Source of the DNA: 40CM-2-70-7 sp035505915
Lineage (GTDB): Bacteria > Gemmatimonadota > Gemmatimonadetes > Gemmatimonadales > GWC2-71-9
DNA: 64,000 bases
Assembly (NCBI GenBank): GCA_035505915.1
Contig: DATJQI010000050.1
Coordinates: 17,155 to 81,154, forward strand
Direction: 5' to 3'
Shown here piece after piece: positions 1 to 8,922 of the stretch (positions are counted from its first letter, which is position 1; each line of letters opens with the position of its first letter). The notes below the pieces were generated by a model that was given only the letters and a program-made list of their open reading frames with translations, had not been told where the DNA came from and did no database searches. A program made the translations under genes and the position numbers.

Positions 1-1
1 C

Positions 2-2281
2 GAGTATGGGGACTTCGAGGGCCTCATTCCCGAAGGGAACTACGGTGCCGGCGCGGTGATCGTATGGGACCGCGGGCGCTGGGTGCCGGTCGAGGATCCC
101 TTCGCGGGCTTCGAGAAGGGGAAGCTCCTGTTCGAGCTGCACGGCTACAAGCTCCAGGGTCTCTGGACCCTGGTGAAGATCAAGAAGGGCCAGAAGGACT
201 GGCTCCTGATCAAGGAGCGGGACGCCGCCGTGTCCGAGAACGGCACCGACTTCCCGCCCAATTCGGTCCTCTCGGGTCTCACCGTGGAGGAGCTGAAGGC
301 CGGGGCGGACCGCGCCGGGCCGATCGTCGCCGCCATCGCGAAGCTCAAGGCCCCGCGCCGGGAAGTGACTCCCACGGACGCCGCGCCCATGCTGGCCGAG
401 ACGCGGGACGCGCCCTTCACCAAGGACGGATGGCTGTTCGAGCTCAAGCTCGACGGGTACCGGGTCCGGGTGGGGAAGGAGGGCGGCGTGGCCAAGGTGG
501 TCAGCCGGAACGGCCACGACCTCGCGCCCCTCTTTCCCGAGATCGCGCACGTGGTCCAAGCCCTCCCGTTCGACGGACTCGTCGTGGACGGCGAGCTGGT
601 GGTGCTGGACGAGCGGGGGCATCCCTCCTTCAACGGCCTCCAGAACCGCGCCCGCGTCTCCCGCTCCTTCGATGTCCGCCGCGCGGCGGTCGAGAACCCG
701 GCCACGATGTATTGCTTCGACCTGCTGGCCCTCGGCGGCTACGACACGCGGGGGCTCCCGCTCGAGACCCGGAAGGACCTGCTCAAGCGGGTGCTCCCCG
801 CCACCGGCGCGCTCCGGTACTCGGAGCACTTCGTCAAGGAAGGGGAGGCCCTCTACCGGCAGGTGGAGCGGATGGGCCTCGAGGGCATCATGGCCAAGCG
901 CGCGGATTCCACCTATCGCGCGGGGCGGTCGCCGGCGTGGCTCAAGATCCGCGCCGACCGGGCCGACGACTTCGTGGTAGTGGGGTTCACCAAGGCCAAA
1001 GGCTCCCGCGCGGGGTTCGGCGCTCTGCACCTCGGCGCCTATCGCGACGGGCAGCTCGTCTACGTCGGGCGGGCCGGGTCCGGGTTCACCGAGAAGGAGC
1101 TGAAGGAGGTCGCGAAGTCCCTCGAGAGCCTGCGCCGGGATACACCGGCGGTCACCGGTCCCATGCCCACCGGCAAGGACACGACCTGGATCGAGCCGAG
1201 GCTCGTCGCCGAGGTGCGATTCAAGGAGTGGACGCCGGAGGCGCTGCTACGGCACCCGGTGTTCCTGCGGTGGAGAGACGACAAAAAGCCGGAGGAGTGT
1301 GTGCTGCACGGGAGCCGGGAGCCGGGAGCCGTCGCAGTCGCCGCCGCGCGGGATTCCCACGTGCCGGACTCAGACGGCTCCCGGCTCCCGGCCCCCCGCG
1401 AGGTGGTCTTTTCGAACCTCAAGAAGGTTTTCTGGCCCGACGAGGGCTATACCAAGGGCGACCTGATCGAGTACTACCGCGCCATCTCGCCCTGGCTCCT
1501 GCCGTACCTCGCGGACCGCCCGGTGGTCATGACCCGCTTCCCCGATGGGATCAAGGGCAAGTCGTTCTTCCAGAAAGACGCGCCGGTGTTCGCTCCGGAA
1601 TGGCTGCGGACCGAGCGGATGTGGAGCGAGGACACGCAGCGGGAGATCGACTACTTCGTCTGCGACGATCTCGACTCCCTGCTGTACATCGCGAACCTCG
1701 GTACCATCCCCCTCCACGTGTGGGGGAGCCGGGTGGCGAGTCTCGAGCGCCCCGACTGGTGCATCCTGGACCTCGACCCCAAGGAGGCGCCGTTCACGGA
1801 CGTCGTGAAAGTCGCCAAGGCCACGAAGCGCCTGTGCGACGAGATCGGGCTCCCGGCCTACATCAAGACCTCGGGCTCCACCGGCCTCCACGTGCTCATC
1901 CCCATGGGACGCCAGGTCACTTACGAACAGTGCCGCCAGCTCGGCGGGCTCCTGGCCCGGGTGATCTCCGAGGAGCTCCCCGACATCGCGACCATCACGC
2001 GGGTGGTGGGGAAACGCGGCGGGCGCGTGTACCTCGACTACGTCCAGAACGGACACGGGAGGCTGCTCGTGGCGCCGTTCAGCATCCGCCCGCTCCCCGG
2101 CGCGCCCGTGTCCATGCCGCTCAAGTGGAGCGAAGTCACGCCGTCGCTCGAGATCGGTCACTTCACCATCAAGAACGCGCCGGCGCGGATGAAGAAGCTC
2201 AAGGCCGACCCGCTCCAGCCGGTGCTCGAGGAGCGGCCCGATCTCGTGCGCGCGCTCGGACTCCTGCAGGCGCGGCTGTGA
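2..2281 (+). CDS. ligD: ATP-dependent DNA ligase LigD, 5' end cut by the window
   Basis: LigD repairs double-strand breaks in bacterial non-homologous end joining, normally with Ku. The frame is open from base 2, so the true start lies to the left; 759 residues remain. Domain order is the end of the 3'-phosphoesterase domain (EGLIPEGNYGAG at the left edge), the ligase domain with nucleotidyl-transferase motif KLDGYR (about residue 131 counted from the Met at 56), and a C-terminal primase-polymerase domain beginning near VVFSNLKKVFWP, with the DLDP metal-binding motif and an SGSTGLHV stretch. This PE-Lig-Pol order is that of the Pseudomonas/Agrobacterium type. The linker between ligase and polymerase carries an odd Arg/Ala/Ser-rich segment encoded by a long inverted repeat. 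No Ku gene is visible here. The stop overlaps the next gene by 4 bases. Confidence 0.96.
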   Translation, partial: EYGDFEGLIPEGNYGAGAVIVWDRGRWVPVEDPFAGFEKGKLLFELHGYKLQGLWTLVKIKKGQKDWLLIKERDAAVSENGTDFPPNSVLSGLTVEELKAGADRAGPIVAAIAKLKAPRREVTPTDAAPMLAETRDAPFTKDGWLFELKLDGYRVRVGKEGGVAKVVSRNGHDLAPLFPEIAHVVQALPFDGLVVDGELVVLDERGHPSFNGLQNRARVSRSFDVRRAAVENPATMYCFDLLALGGYDTRGLPLETRKDLLKRVLPATGALRYSEHFVKEGEALYRQVERMGLEGIMAKRADSTYRAGRSPAWLKIRADRADDFVVVGFTKAKGSRAGFGALHLGAYRDGQLVYVGRAGSGFTEKELKEVAKSLESLRRDTPAVTGPMPTGKDTTWIEPRLVAEVRFKEWTPEALLRHPVFLRWRDDKKPEECVLHGSREPGAVAVAAARDSHVPDSDGSRLPAPREVVFSNLKKVFWPDEGYTKGDLIEYYRAISPWLLPYLADRPVVMTRFPDGIKGKSFFQKDAPVFAPEWLRTERMWSEDTQREIDYFVCDDLDSLLYIANLGTIPLHVWGSRVASLERPDWCILDLDPKEAPFTDVVKVAKATKRLCDEIGLPAYIKTSGSTGLHVLIPMGRQVTYEQCRQLGGLLARVISEELPDIATITRVVGKRGGRVYLDYVQNGHGRLLVAPFSIRPLPGAPVSMPLKWSEVTPSLEIGHFTIKNAPARMKKLKADPLQPVLEERPDLVRALGLLQARL
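1314..1392. repeat. Perfect 20-bp inverted repeat inside the LigD linker
   Basis: Bases 1314-1333 and 1373-1392 are exact reverse complements of each other over 20 bp, separated by 39 bases. The left arm is built of tandem GGGAGCC units. The element lies in frame between the ligase and polymerase domains of LigD, where it encodes a low-complexity linker. Confidence 0.85.
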
Positions 2282-2952
2282 CGGCGGCGCCCGTCGCCAT
2301 CCCGGTGCCGGAGCTGGGACTCGACGTGTCGGGTCTTCTCGAGCTGCCGGCGGGGGCACGGAGCCTCTACGTCCTGGCTCACGGCGCGGGGGCCGGTATG
2401 CGGCACGCCTTTCTCGAGCGGATCGCGGGTCTTCTCGCCGCCGCCGGGATGGCGACCCTGCGGTACCAGTTTCCGTACCTGGAGCGGGGCAGCGGCCGCG
2501 TCGATTCACCCGACAAGTGCGTCGCCACGGTGCGGGCGGCGGTGGCCGCCGCGCGGGACCACGCCCCGGGTCTGCCGCTCGTGGCCGGCGGGAAATCGTT
2601 CGGCGGGCGGATGACGTCGACGGCCCAGTCGCGGGCGCCGCTCGACGGCGTGCGCGGACTGGTGTTCCTCGGCTTCCCGCTCCATCCGCCCGGAAATCCC
2701 GGCATCTCGCGGGCCGATCACCTGGACGCCGTCTCGGTGCCCATGCTCTTCCTGCAGGGGACCCGGGACGAGTTCGCCCGGGGCGATCTGTTGAAGCAGG
2801 TTGTCGGCCGGTTGAAGGACCGGGCTACCTTGCACGTCGTCGAGGGCGGGGACCATTCGTTCAAGATCCCCCGTAAGCAGGGCACCGAGGCCGCCGTCTT
2901 TCAGGACCTCGTCACCACCATCACCGACTGGACCGACCGGAGAGCCGGATGA
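2278..2952 (+). CDS. KANL3/Tex30-type alpha/beta hydrolase
   Basis: A 224-residue alpha/beta hydrolase of the dienelactone-hydrolase-like KANL3/Tex30 family. The nucleophile elbow is GKSFGG, an acid is likely in the GTRDEF strand end, and the catalytic His is in GGDHSF near the C-terminus; an oxyanion-type AHGAGAG loop follows the first strand. There is no signal peptide, so it should be cytoplasmic. The GTG start at 2278 overlaps the ligD stop by 4 bases and the stop overlaps the EVE gene by 4 bases, so the three genes are translationally coupled. Substrate unknown; the link to ligD may be operonic convenience only. A much longer open frame runs upstream but is antisense-like noise over ligD. 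Confidence 0.85.
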   Translation: MTAAPVAIPVPELGLDVSGLLELPAGARSLYVLAHGAGAGMRHAFLERIAGLLAAAGMATLRYQFPYLERGSGRVDSPDKCVATVRAAVAAARDHAPGLPLVAGGKSFGGRMTSTAQSRAPLDGVRGLVFLGFPLHPPGNPGISRADHLDAVSVPMLFLQGTRDEFARGDLLKQVVGRLKDRATLHVVEGGDHSFKIPRKQGTEAAVFQDLVTTITDWTDRRAG

Positions 2953-3353
2953 GCTACTGGATCCTCAAGACCGAGCCCACCGCCTACAGCTACGACCGCC
3001 TGGAGAAGGAGAAGACGGCCGTGTGGGACGGCGTCGCCAACCCCGTCGCGCTCAAGAATCTCCGGGCCATGGAAAAGGGCGATGAGCTCCTGATCTACCA
3101 CACCGGCGGGGAGAAGGCCGTCATCGGCACCGCGTCGGTGACGAAGACCGCGTATCCGGACCCGAAGGCCGGCGACCCGTCGCTGGTCGTGATCGAGCTG
3201 AAGGTGGGGCGGCGGCTCCCGCGGCCCGTGACGCTGGCCGAGATCAAGGCCGATCGGACCTTCGCGGAGATGGCGCTGGTGCGGCAAGGGCGGTTGTCGG
3301 TCGTGCCGGCGACGCCGGCGCAGTGGAAGCGCCTCCTCGCGATGAGCGAGTAG
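2949..3353 (+). CDS. EVE domain-containing protein
   Basis: A 134-residue protein made entirely of an EVE domain, a PUA-like fold associated with binding modified bases in nucleic acids. The N-terminal SYWILKTEP motif and the VWDGV...NLRAMEKGDELLIYH stretch are typical of the family, and the length is the usual one. ATGA overlap with the hydrolase upstream makes it the last gene of the ligD operon. EVE proteins often lie near restriction or repair genes, and its presence behind ligD fits a nucleic-acid role. The exact ligand is unknown. Confidence 0.9.
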   Translation: MSYWILKTEPTAYSYDRLEKEKTAVWDGVANPVALKNLRAMEKGDELLIYHTGGEKAVIGTASVTKTAYPDPKAGDPSLVVIELKVGRRLPRPVTLAEIKADRTFAEMALVRQGRLSVVPATPAQWKRLLAMSE

Positions 3354-3440
3354 CGTCCGGCCGTTTCGCCCTCCGCCGTCCGCGTTTGGGCGCTCCGGGC
3401 CGGGGCTTCACCGCCCCACATTCTCACCCCTCGTACGCCG

Positions 3441-3449
3441 TGCTAGACT
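3441..3449 (+). promoter_or_regulatory. Extended -10 of the LytS-like kinase, leaderless
   Basis: TGC followed by TAGACT ends 6 bases before the ATG at 3456, which places the expected transcription start at the start codon. TTCTCA at 3421 gives a possible -35 with a 17-base spacer. There is no Shine-Dalgarno sequence before the ATG. Confidence 0.55.
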
Positions 3450-3455
3450 AGGCCC

Positions 3456-4589
3456 ATGGTTCCCCGGGTCGAGCCCGAACCGCGCGCGCGCATCCCCTGG
3501 AAGGTCGTCCTGTCCCTCTGGGCGATTTACGGGGTCACGGTGTCCCTCCAGCAGGACATCGGCGCCGCGGTGTACGGCCGGCCCGAGCCGATCTGGTTCG
3601 GATTCGCGCAGATGATGCCCCAGGCGATCATCTGGGCGCTCCTGACGCCGTTCATTCTGTGGTGGGGGAGCCGGCATCCGCCGCGCGGCCCCGGCTGGCC
3701 GGCCCGGGTGCTGATCCACGTGGCCACCAGCCTCACCATCGTGACCTGTCTCGACACCTTGTTCGAGGTCTACTACCCGATCATCGCCGGCTGGGCCGGC
3801 GTGGCGGTGCCGAACGACGGATCGTCGTTCATCACCCGCGCCGTCCGGCTCCTCGCCTACTGGGCGATCTACGACTCGATGCTCTACTGGGTCGTGCTGT
3901 TCATCGGGTCGATGCGGGACGAGGGAGCCCGGGCCCAGGCGCGGGCGATGCGGGAATCCCAGCTCGAAACCCAGCTGGCGCAGGCCGAGCTCCAGGCGCT
4001 GAAGATGCAGCTGCATCCCCACTTCCTGTTCAACGCGCTCCACACCGTGGGCACCCTGGTCCGCACCGGCCGCTCGGCTCCGGCGGTGCAGGTGGTCGGC
4101 CGCCTCGGCGACCTGCTGCGACGGATGCTCGACGGCGCGGCGGCTCAGGAAGTCCCGCTTCGCGAGGAGCTCGAGTTCGCGCGGAACTACCTCGACGTGG
4201 AGCAGGCGCGCTTCTCGGACCGGCTCCGCGTGACCTGGACCGTCGAGGCGGGGACGCTCGACGCCGCGGTGCCCCATCTCGTGCTCCAGCCGCTGCTCGA
4301 GAACGCCATCCGGCACGGAATCTCGGCGTCCTCCGCGTCGGGGATCCTGATCGTGGGGGCGCGGTGTACCAATGGGACCCTGCATCTGACGGTGCGGGAT
4401 GACGGGCCCGGCCTGGCCGAGGATCCGGGCCGGAGCGTGGGGTCGGGCGGAGTGGGGCTGGCCAACACCCGGCTGCGGCTCGCCCGCCTGTACGGAGACC
4501 GGGCCGGGCTCGAGGTGCTCAACGAGAGCGACGGGGGAGTCACCTCTCACGTCTTTCTGCCCTTCCGCCCCGCGGCCCCGGGGCGCTGA
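3456..4589 (+). CDS. LytS/YehU-type sensor histidine kinase
   Basis: A 377-residue membrane histidine kinase of the His_kinase (PF06580) class. About four transmembrane segments fill residues 8-165. The phospho-acceptor lies in QLHPHFLFNAL near residue 190, followed by a HATPase_c domain with ENAIRHG (N box), RDDGPGL (G1) and GVGLANTR (G2). It is the obvious partner of the LytTR regulator starting 15 bases downstream. The ATG at 3456 is chosen because it begins the first hydrophobic run and sits 6 bases behind an extended -10 hexamer. The input signal is unknown; the short loops suggest membrane-level sensing. Confidence 0.93.
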   Translation: MVPRVEPEPRARIPWKVVLSLWAIYGVTVSLQQDIGAAVYGRPEPIWFGFAQMMPQAIIWALLTPFILWWGSRHPPRGPGWPARVLIHVATSLTIVTCLDTLFEVYYPIIAGWAGVAVPNDGSSFITRAVRLLAYWAIYDSMLYWVVLFIGSMRDEGARAQARAMRESQLETQLAQAELQALKMQLHPHFLFNALHTVGTLVRTGRSAPAVQVVGRLGDLLRRMLDGAAAQEVPLREELEFARNYLDVEQARFSDRLRVTWTVEAGTLDAAVPHLVLQPLLENAIRHGISASSASGILIVGARCTNGTLHLTVRDDGPGLAEDPGRSVGSGGVGLANTRLRLARLYGDRAGLEVLNESDGGVTSHVFLPFRPAAPGR

Positions 4590-4604
4590 ACCGAGGAGCA
4601 CGTG

Positions 4605-5396
4605 ATGCGCAGCATGCGAACCCTGATCGTGGACGACGAGCCCGCGGCGCGGGAGGGACTCCGGCACCTGCTCGCGGCCGACCCCGAGATCGAAGTCGTC
4701 GGCGAATGCCGCGACGGCCGGGCGGCCGTGGCGGCGATCCGGGAGCAGGCCCCGGAGCTGGTTTTTCTCGACATCCAGATGCCGGAGCTCGACGGGCTCG
4801 GGATGCTGCGTGAGGTCGCCCCCGAGCGGCGGCCCGTGGTGGTGTTCGTCACCGGGTACGGCGGCTACGCGCTCCAGGCGTTCGAGGTCCACGCCGTGGA
4901 GTACCTGCTCAAGCCCTTCACCGACGACCGGTTTCGCGAGGCGCTCCGGCAGGCCAAGCTGCAGGTCCGGCGGACGCGGATGGGCGAGCTGGGCCGGGAG
5001 ATCGCGTCGCTGGCGGACCCCACGGGCGCGCGGGCCGAGGCGGCGGCGCCGGCTCCGGCGTACCGCTCGCGCCTCGTGGTGAAGAGCGGCGGCAACGTCG
5101 CCCTGGTGCCGGTGGAGGAGATCGACTGGATCGACGCGGACGGCGATTACGTGCGGATCCACGTCGGCAAGGCGGCGCATACGGTCCGCGAGACGATGAA
5201 CCACCTGGAGACGGAGCTCGATCCGACCCGCTTCGTCCGCATCCACCGCTCGACCATCGTCAATCTGGCCCGCGTGAAGGAGCTCCAGCCGTTCTACCGG
5301 GGCGAGTACGTCGCCCTTCTGCACGACGGCACCCGGCTCAAGCTGAGCCGGGGCTGCCGCAGCGTCCTCGAAGCCCGCCTGGGCCGGCGGTTGTAG
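4605..5396 (+). CDS. LytTR-family response regulator
   Basis: A 263-residue regulator with an N-terminal receiver domain (DDEPAAREG, phospho-acceptor Asp in LVFLDIQMPE, Lys in YLLKPF) and a C-terminal LytTR DNA-binding domain (about residues 155-262, with VEEIDWIDADGDYVRI and RIHRSTIVNL). It forms a two-component system with the kinase immediately upstream. GAGGAG at 4593-4598 is 6 bases before the ATG at 4605, which favours this start over the GTG at 4602. The downstream neighbour is a TonB receptor 227 bases away on the same strand, a possible but unproven target. Confidence 0.94.
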   Translation: MRSMRTLIVDDEPAAREGLRHLLAADPEIEVVGECRDGRAAVAAIREQAPELVFLDIQMPELDGLGMLREVAPERRPVVVFVTGYGGYALQAFEVHAVEYLLKPFTDDRFREALRQAKLQVRRTRMGELGREIASLADPTGARAEAAAPAPAYRSRLVVKSGGNVALVPVEEIDWIDADGDYVRIHVGKAAHTVRETMNHLETELDPTRFVRIHRSTIVNLARVKELQPFYRGEYVALLHDGTRLKLSRGCRSVLEARLGRRL

Positions 5397-5409
5397 CCGA
5401 CGGTTCGTC

Positions 5410-5467
5410 GCCGCCCCCGGGCGGCTGGTCGCGCTCCGCGCGCGGCTCGACGCGCGTGCATTTCCTT
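5410..5467 (+). terminator. Possible terminator after the LytTR regulator
   Basis: GCCGCC/GGCGGC with a CCCG loop (5410-5425) and a second CGCGCG stem (5437-5456) followed by a modestly T-rich stretch come straight after the LytTR stop. The U-tract is weak, so this is tentative. The remaining bases to 5623 hold a GC-rich leader with the Shine-Dalgarno AAAGGAG of the TonB gene. Confidence 0.35.
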
Positions 5468-5623
5468 CCCTCTCAGACGTCTCTAGGCTGACAACTGCGC
5501 TCGCCCCCTCGGCTGAACGGCCGGGGGGCGGCGCCGCTCTTCGAGAGGGGGAATCCGGGTTTGCGGCTTTCCGTACGCGCACCGTCACTCGTACTCGCAG
5601 GATTACGTGAAAGGAGCTCGTCG

Positions 5624-8600
5624 ATGTCAATTCGCGTTCGCACGCTGTTCGCGCTCGCGTTGGCCCTCGTCGCGGGACGGGCGGCCGTGGCACAGACCAC
5701 CGGCAAGGTTCAGGGGACGGTCACCGGCCCCGATGGACAGGCCGTGGCGCGCGCCCAGGTCCTCGTCGTCGGCACCGCGTTCGGCGCGGTGACGGACGAC
5801 AAGGGGTATTACTTCATCAACAACATCCCCGCCGGCGTGTACAACCTCCGGGCGCAGTTCCTGGGGATGGCGCCGGCGGTCGCGGAAAGCCTCCGCGTCG
5901 TCGCGGGGCAGACCCTCACGCAGAACTTCCCCATGAAGACCGCGGTCCTGGAGCTCCGCACCGGGATCAACGTCGTCGCGACCACCGACGCGGGATCCCT
6001 CCGCGACGTGGTGACCTCCAAGTCCATCGTGTCCGGCAGCCTGGTGCAGGATCTGCCCGTCCAGAACCTCCGGAACGTGATCGCCCTCCAGCCCGGCGTG
6101 GTGGAATCGGGGAACGGGATCGGGCTCTCCATCCGCGGCGGCCGGCCCGGTGAAGCGGCCGTGTACATCGACGGCGCCCCGGCGATCCGGCAGTCGGTGA
6201 TCGGCAACGGCGGCATGGCCGGCGCGTCGCCCACCAACCTGGTGCCGACCAACGGCGTCGAAGAGGCCTCGGTCACGACGGGCGCCATCGCCATCAACCA
6301 GGGCGATGCCCAGTCCGGCGTCATCTCCGTGACGACCCGCTCCGGCGGCGAGCGGCTCTCCGGGGCGTTCTCGGCCCAGAGCGACGGGATGTTCAACAAC
6401 GTCATCAGCACGGGGTACAACCGCTTCGAGGGGTCCATCGGCGGTCCGGTCCCCGGCCTCTCGCGCCTGCGCTTCTTCGTGTCGGGCGTGCTGCAGGGTC
6501 AGTCGTCGCCCTTCCGCTCTTTGGGGGCGGCCGACGTCCCGTCATACGTGATGAACGGCGTCGACACGACCGTCACGGTCGCCAACACGCAGGGCGCGGG
6601 CGTCGAGCGCGTCACCCTGCCGCGGTGGGTGCAGTACGGCGGCCAGTGCGACCCGTCCCAGAACGACGGCATCTCGTGCCAGGGCAACCGGCTCCCCTAC
6701 GACTGGTCGACCAACCTCAACCTCCAGGGCAAGCTCAGCTACTCGTACGGCGACGGCTCGAGCATCGCCCTGTCGGGCGTGGCGGAGGGGGATCAGAATC
6801 GGAACTTTCCGGGTGCCCTGATCGGCGACCCGACCACCTACTCGGGGGCGCACACGTGGGCCCGCGACGCGATCCTCAACTGGAATCACACGCTGTTCAA
6901 GGCCGCGGACCGGGCGCTGTCGCTGAACCTCAATCTCTCGTACGCCACCAATCAGTCGATCACCGGCGTACTCGATCCTTCGAGCGAAGTCAGCACCCGG
7001 AGCCCGCTGGGGGGCATCGAGTTCTCGACCCTCAACTTCGGGGGCTACGGGTCGTTCGCGAGTGATTTCTTCAACGATCCGGACCAGATCATCCGGAACA
7101 TCCGCTCCGACGACGGCGAGCGGATTCCGCTGCTCAACCGGACCGACCTGAACGTGTCCCAGCCCTACCGGATGAACCCCTACGGCATGCAGGCGGGGGG
7201 GTTCTACACGGAGGGCATCGGCAACGCGACGTCGCTCAACTCCCTGTACCAGCAGCAGCGTCTGTACGGCCGGGCGCAGGTGGACTGGCAGGCCAATCAG
7301 TACCACCGGTTCAACTTCGGCGGCGAGCTGCAGCGGAGCGACGTGTCGTTCTGGACCGGCGGGCTCATCAGCCAGATCTTCATGGACGCCTATCACACCA
7401 AGCCGGTGAACGGCGCCGCCTGGGCGTCCGACCGGCTCGACCTGGGCGACGTGGTGCTCGAGCTCGGTCTGCGGTACGACTACTACAACAGCAACGCGCT
7501 CTTCTCGAACACGCCGGGCTTCACGTTCACGTCCCCGGGCTGGGATCAGGCGGCCGGGACCAACGACACGGCGTACGCCAATTCCCTGGCCCGCGTGTTC
7601 ACGCCCGGCGTCGGGCACAGCACGCTGAGCCCGCGGATCCAGGTCTCGTTCCCGATCACGGACCGGACCGACTTCCGGCTGTCCTATTCCCATCAGGTGC
7701 AGACGCCGGACGTGAACACGGTCCTGCAGGGCATCAACAACGACCTCTCGTTCACGAACTCGAACGACGCGTTCGGCCGGGACGTGGGGTTCGGGAAGAC
7801 GATCCTCTTCGAGTTCGGGATGCGCCACGCCTTCTCGCCCGACCTCATGGTGGACGTCTCGGCCTACAACAAGAGCAAGGTGGCGGACCTGTCGTACCGG
7901 ATCTCCGCCTACGACGATCCGACCAATCCGGGCCGGTCGCTGAACATCAACGTCCTGACGAACGCGGACTTCGGCTATGACCGGGGCCTCGATCTGAAGA
8001 TCGACCGGCGCCTCGGCTCCTGGCTCACCGCGTCGGTGGCGTACACGTACGAGGTCGCGGCGGGGACGGGCTCGAGCCCGTTCTCGTACCTCACCACCGC
8101 GGCCCGTTCGATCTCCGGCGTCACCGGCGACGTGCTGCCGCCGGCCGAGCAGCCCCGCGCGGTGAACGATCAGCGCTCGCACAACATCGTGGGCGCGGTG
8201 TCGGTGACCGTGCCGCGCGGGTGGCAGGAAGGCACCACGCTGGGCGCGATCTTCCGGAACGTGAGCGCCTTCGCGACGTTCCAGGTGCTCTCGGGTCTCC
8301 CCTACACGCCGCTCACCAACGTCGGCGGCGGCGCCACGGCGCCGGGCACGAATTTCGGCCTGACCGCCGCGCAGTCGGGAGACATCAACTCCGCGTCCAC
8401 GCCCTGGACCAAGAACCTGGACCTGCGGCTGAACAAGGGGCTGAAGCTGGGCCGGCTGGACGTGACCGCGTTCGCGGACATCCGGAACCTCTTCAACTGG
8501 AAGAACATCGTCGGGTTGTTCGCCGAGACCAACGACGTGACCAACGCGGTCTTCCAGCACAACACCATCGCGTCCGAGTTCACGAACTTGAGCAACGAGG

Positions 8601-8854
8601 CCTCGAACAACGGCGCCCTGCGGGCCGACGGGGCGGTCATGCTGAACCACTGCGGCACCTGGGCCGGTGAAGCGGGCCCGGTGGATTGCGTCGAGCTCGA
8701 GCGGGCCGAAGCGCGCTTCGGCAACGGAGACGGCGTGTACACGCTGGCGGAGCAGTCGGCCGCGTTCAACTCGTTCTACAACCTCTTCAACGGCGCGTAC
8801 GGGTTCAACGGCCCGGGCCGCAGCGTGCGGTTGGGCTTCGAGCTGGCGTTCTAG
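5624..8854 (+). CDS. SusC-like TonB-dependent outer-membrane receptor
   Basis: A 1076-residue outer-membrane receptor for energy-dependent uptake of a large ligand. Order: Sec signal peptide (ends ...AAVAQ near residue 24), a carboxypeptidase-regulatory-like beta-sandwich (about 28-115), a plug domain with the LQPGVVESGNGIGLSIRGGRPGE region, then a beta-barrel ending in the terminal aromatic F of GFELAF. AAAGGAG at 5610-5616 sits 7 bases before the ATG at 5624, which also begins the signal peptide; the open frame upstream is not used. Near the C-terminus GNGDGVYTLAEQ resembles an EF-hand loop. The first 200 residues closely match a second receptor at the right edge of the window. Ligand unknown; the GH2-GalM and DUF5916 neighbours suggest carbohydrate. 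Confidence 0.95.
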   Translation: MSIRVRTLFALALALVAGRAAVAQTTGKVQGTVTGPDGQAVARAQVLVVGTAFGAVTDDKGYYFINNIPAGVYNLRAQFLGMAPAVAESLRVVAGQTLTQNFPMKTAVLELRTGINVVATTDAGSLRDVVTSKSIVSGSLVQDLPVQNLRNVIALQPGVVESGNGIGLSIRGGRPGEAAVYIDGAPAIRQSVIGNGGMAGASPTNLVPTNGVEEASVTTGAIAINQGDAQSGVISVTTRSGGERLSGAFSAQSDGMFNNVISTGYNRFEGSIGGPVPGLSRLRFFVSGVLQGQSSPFRSLGAADVPSYVMNGVDTTVTVANTQGAGVERVTLPRWVQYGGQCDPSQNDGISCQGNRLPYDWSTNLNLQGKLSYSYGDGSSIALSGVAEGDQNRNFPGALIGDPTTYSGAHTWARDAILNWNHTLFKAADRALSLNLNLSYATNQSITGVLDPSSEVSTRSPLGGIEFSTLNFGGYGSFASDFFNDPDQIIRNIRSDDGERIPLLNRTDLNVSQPYRMNPYGMQAGGFYTEGIGNATSLNSLYQQQRLYGRAQVDWQANQYHRFNFGGELQRSDVSFWTGGLISQIFMDAYHTKPVNGAAWASDRLDLGDVVLELGLRYDYYNSNALFSNTPGFTFTSPGWDQAAGTNDTAYANSLARVFTPGVGHSTLSPRIQVSFPITDRTDFRLSYSHQVQTPDVNTVLQGINNDLSFTNSNDAFGRDVGFGKTILFEFGMRHAFSPDLMVDVSAYNKSKVADLSYRISAYDDPTNPGRSLNINVLTNADFGYDRGLDLKIDRRLGSWLTASVAYTYEVAAGTGSSPFSYLTTAARSISGVTGDVLPPAEQPRAVNDQRSHNIVGAVSVTVPRGWQEGTTLGAIFRNVSAFATFQVLSGLPYTPLTNVGGGATAPGTNFGLTAAQSGDINSASTPWTKNLDLRLNKGLKLGRLDVTAFADIRNLFNWKNIVGLFAETNDVTNAVFQHNTIASEFTNLSNEASNNGALRADGAVMLNHCGTWAGEAGPVDCVELERAEARFGNGDGVYTLAEQSAAFNSFYNLFNGAYGFNGPGRSVRLGFELAF

Positions 8855-8876
8855 GATCGGTTCGGAGAAGGTCCGG

Positions 8877-8916
8877 GGCCGGGGGCGACGTCCTGTGTGG
8901 GCGTCGTTCCCCGGCC
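8877..8916. terminator. Hairpin between convergent genes
   Basis: A 14-bp arm at 8877-8890 pairs with 8902-8916 with a single bulge, lying between the TonB gene stop and the stop of the convergent GH2-GalM gene. It can serve both strands. There is no strong U-tract on either side. Confidence 0.6.
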
Positions 8917-8922
8917 TTCGGT

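Noticed and set aside
64..2277. A long plus-strand frame over ligD leading into the hydrolase
   Set aside because: It is Arg/Gly/Pro-rich shadow sequence in another frame of ligD. Only the part from GTG 2278 has protein-family character.
3408..5693. A 761-codon minus-strand frame opposite the LytS/LytTR genes
   Set aside because: The sense strand encodes two clear regulators. The antisense frame shows only biased composition.
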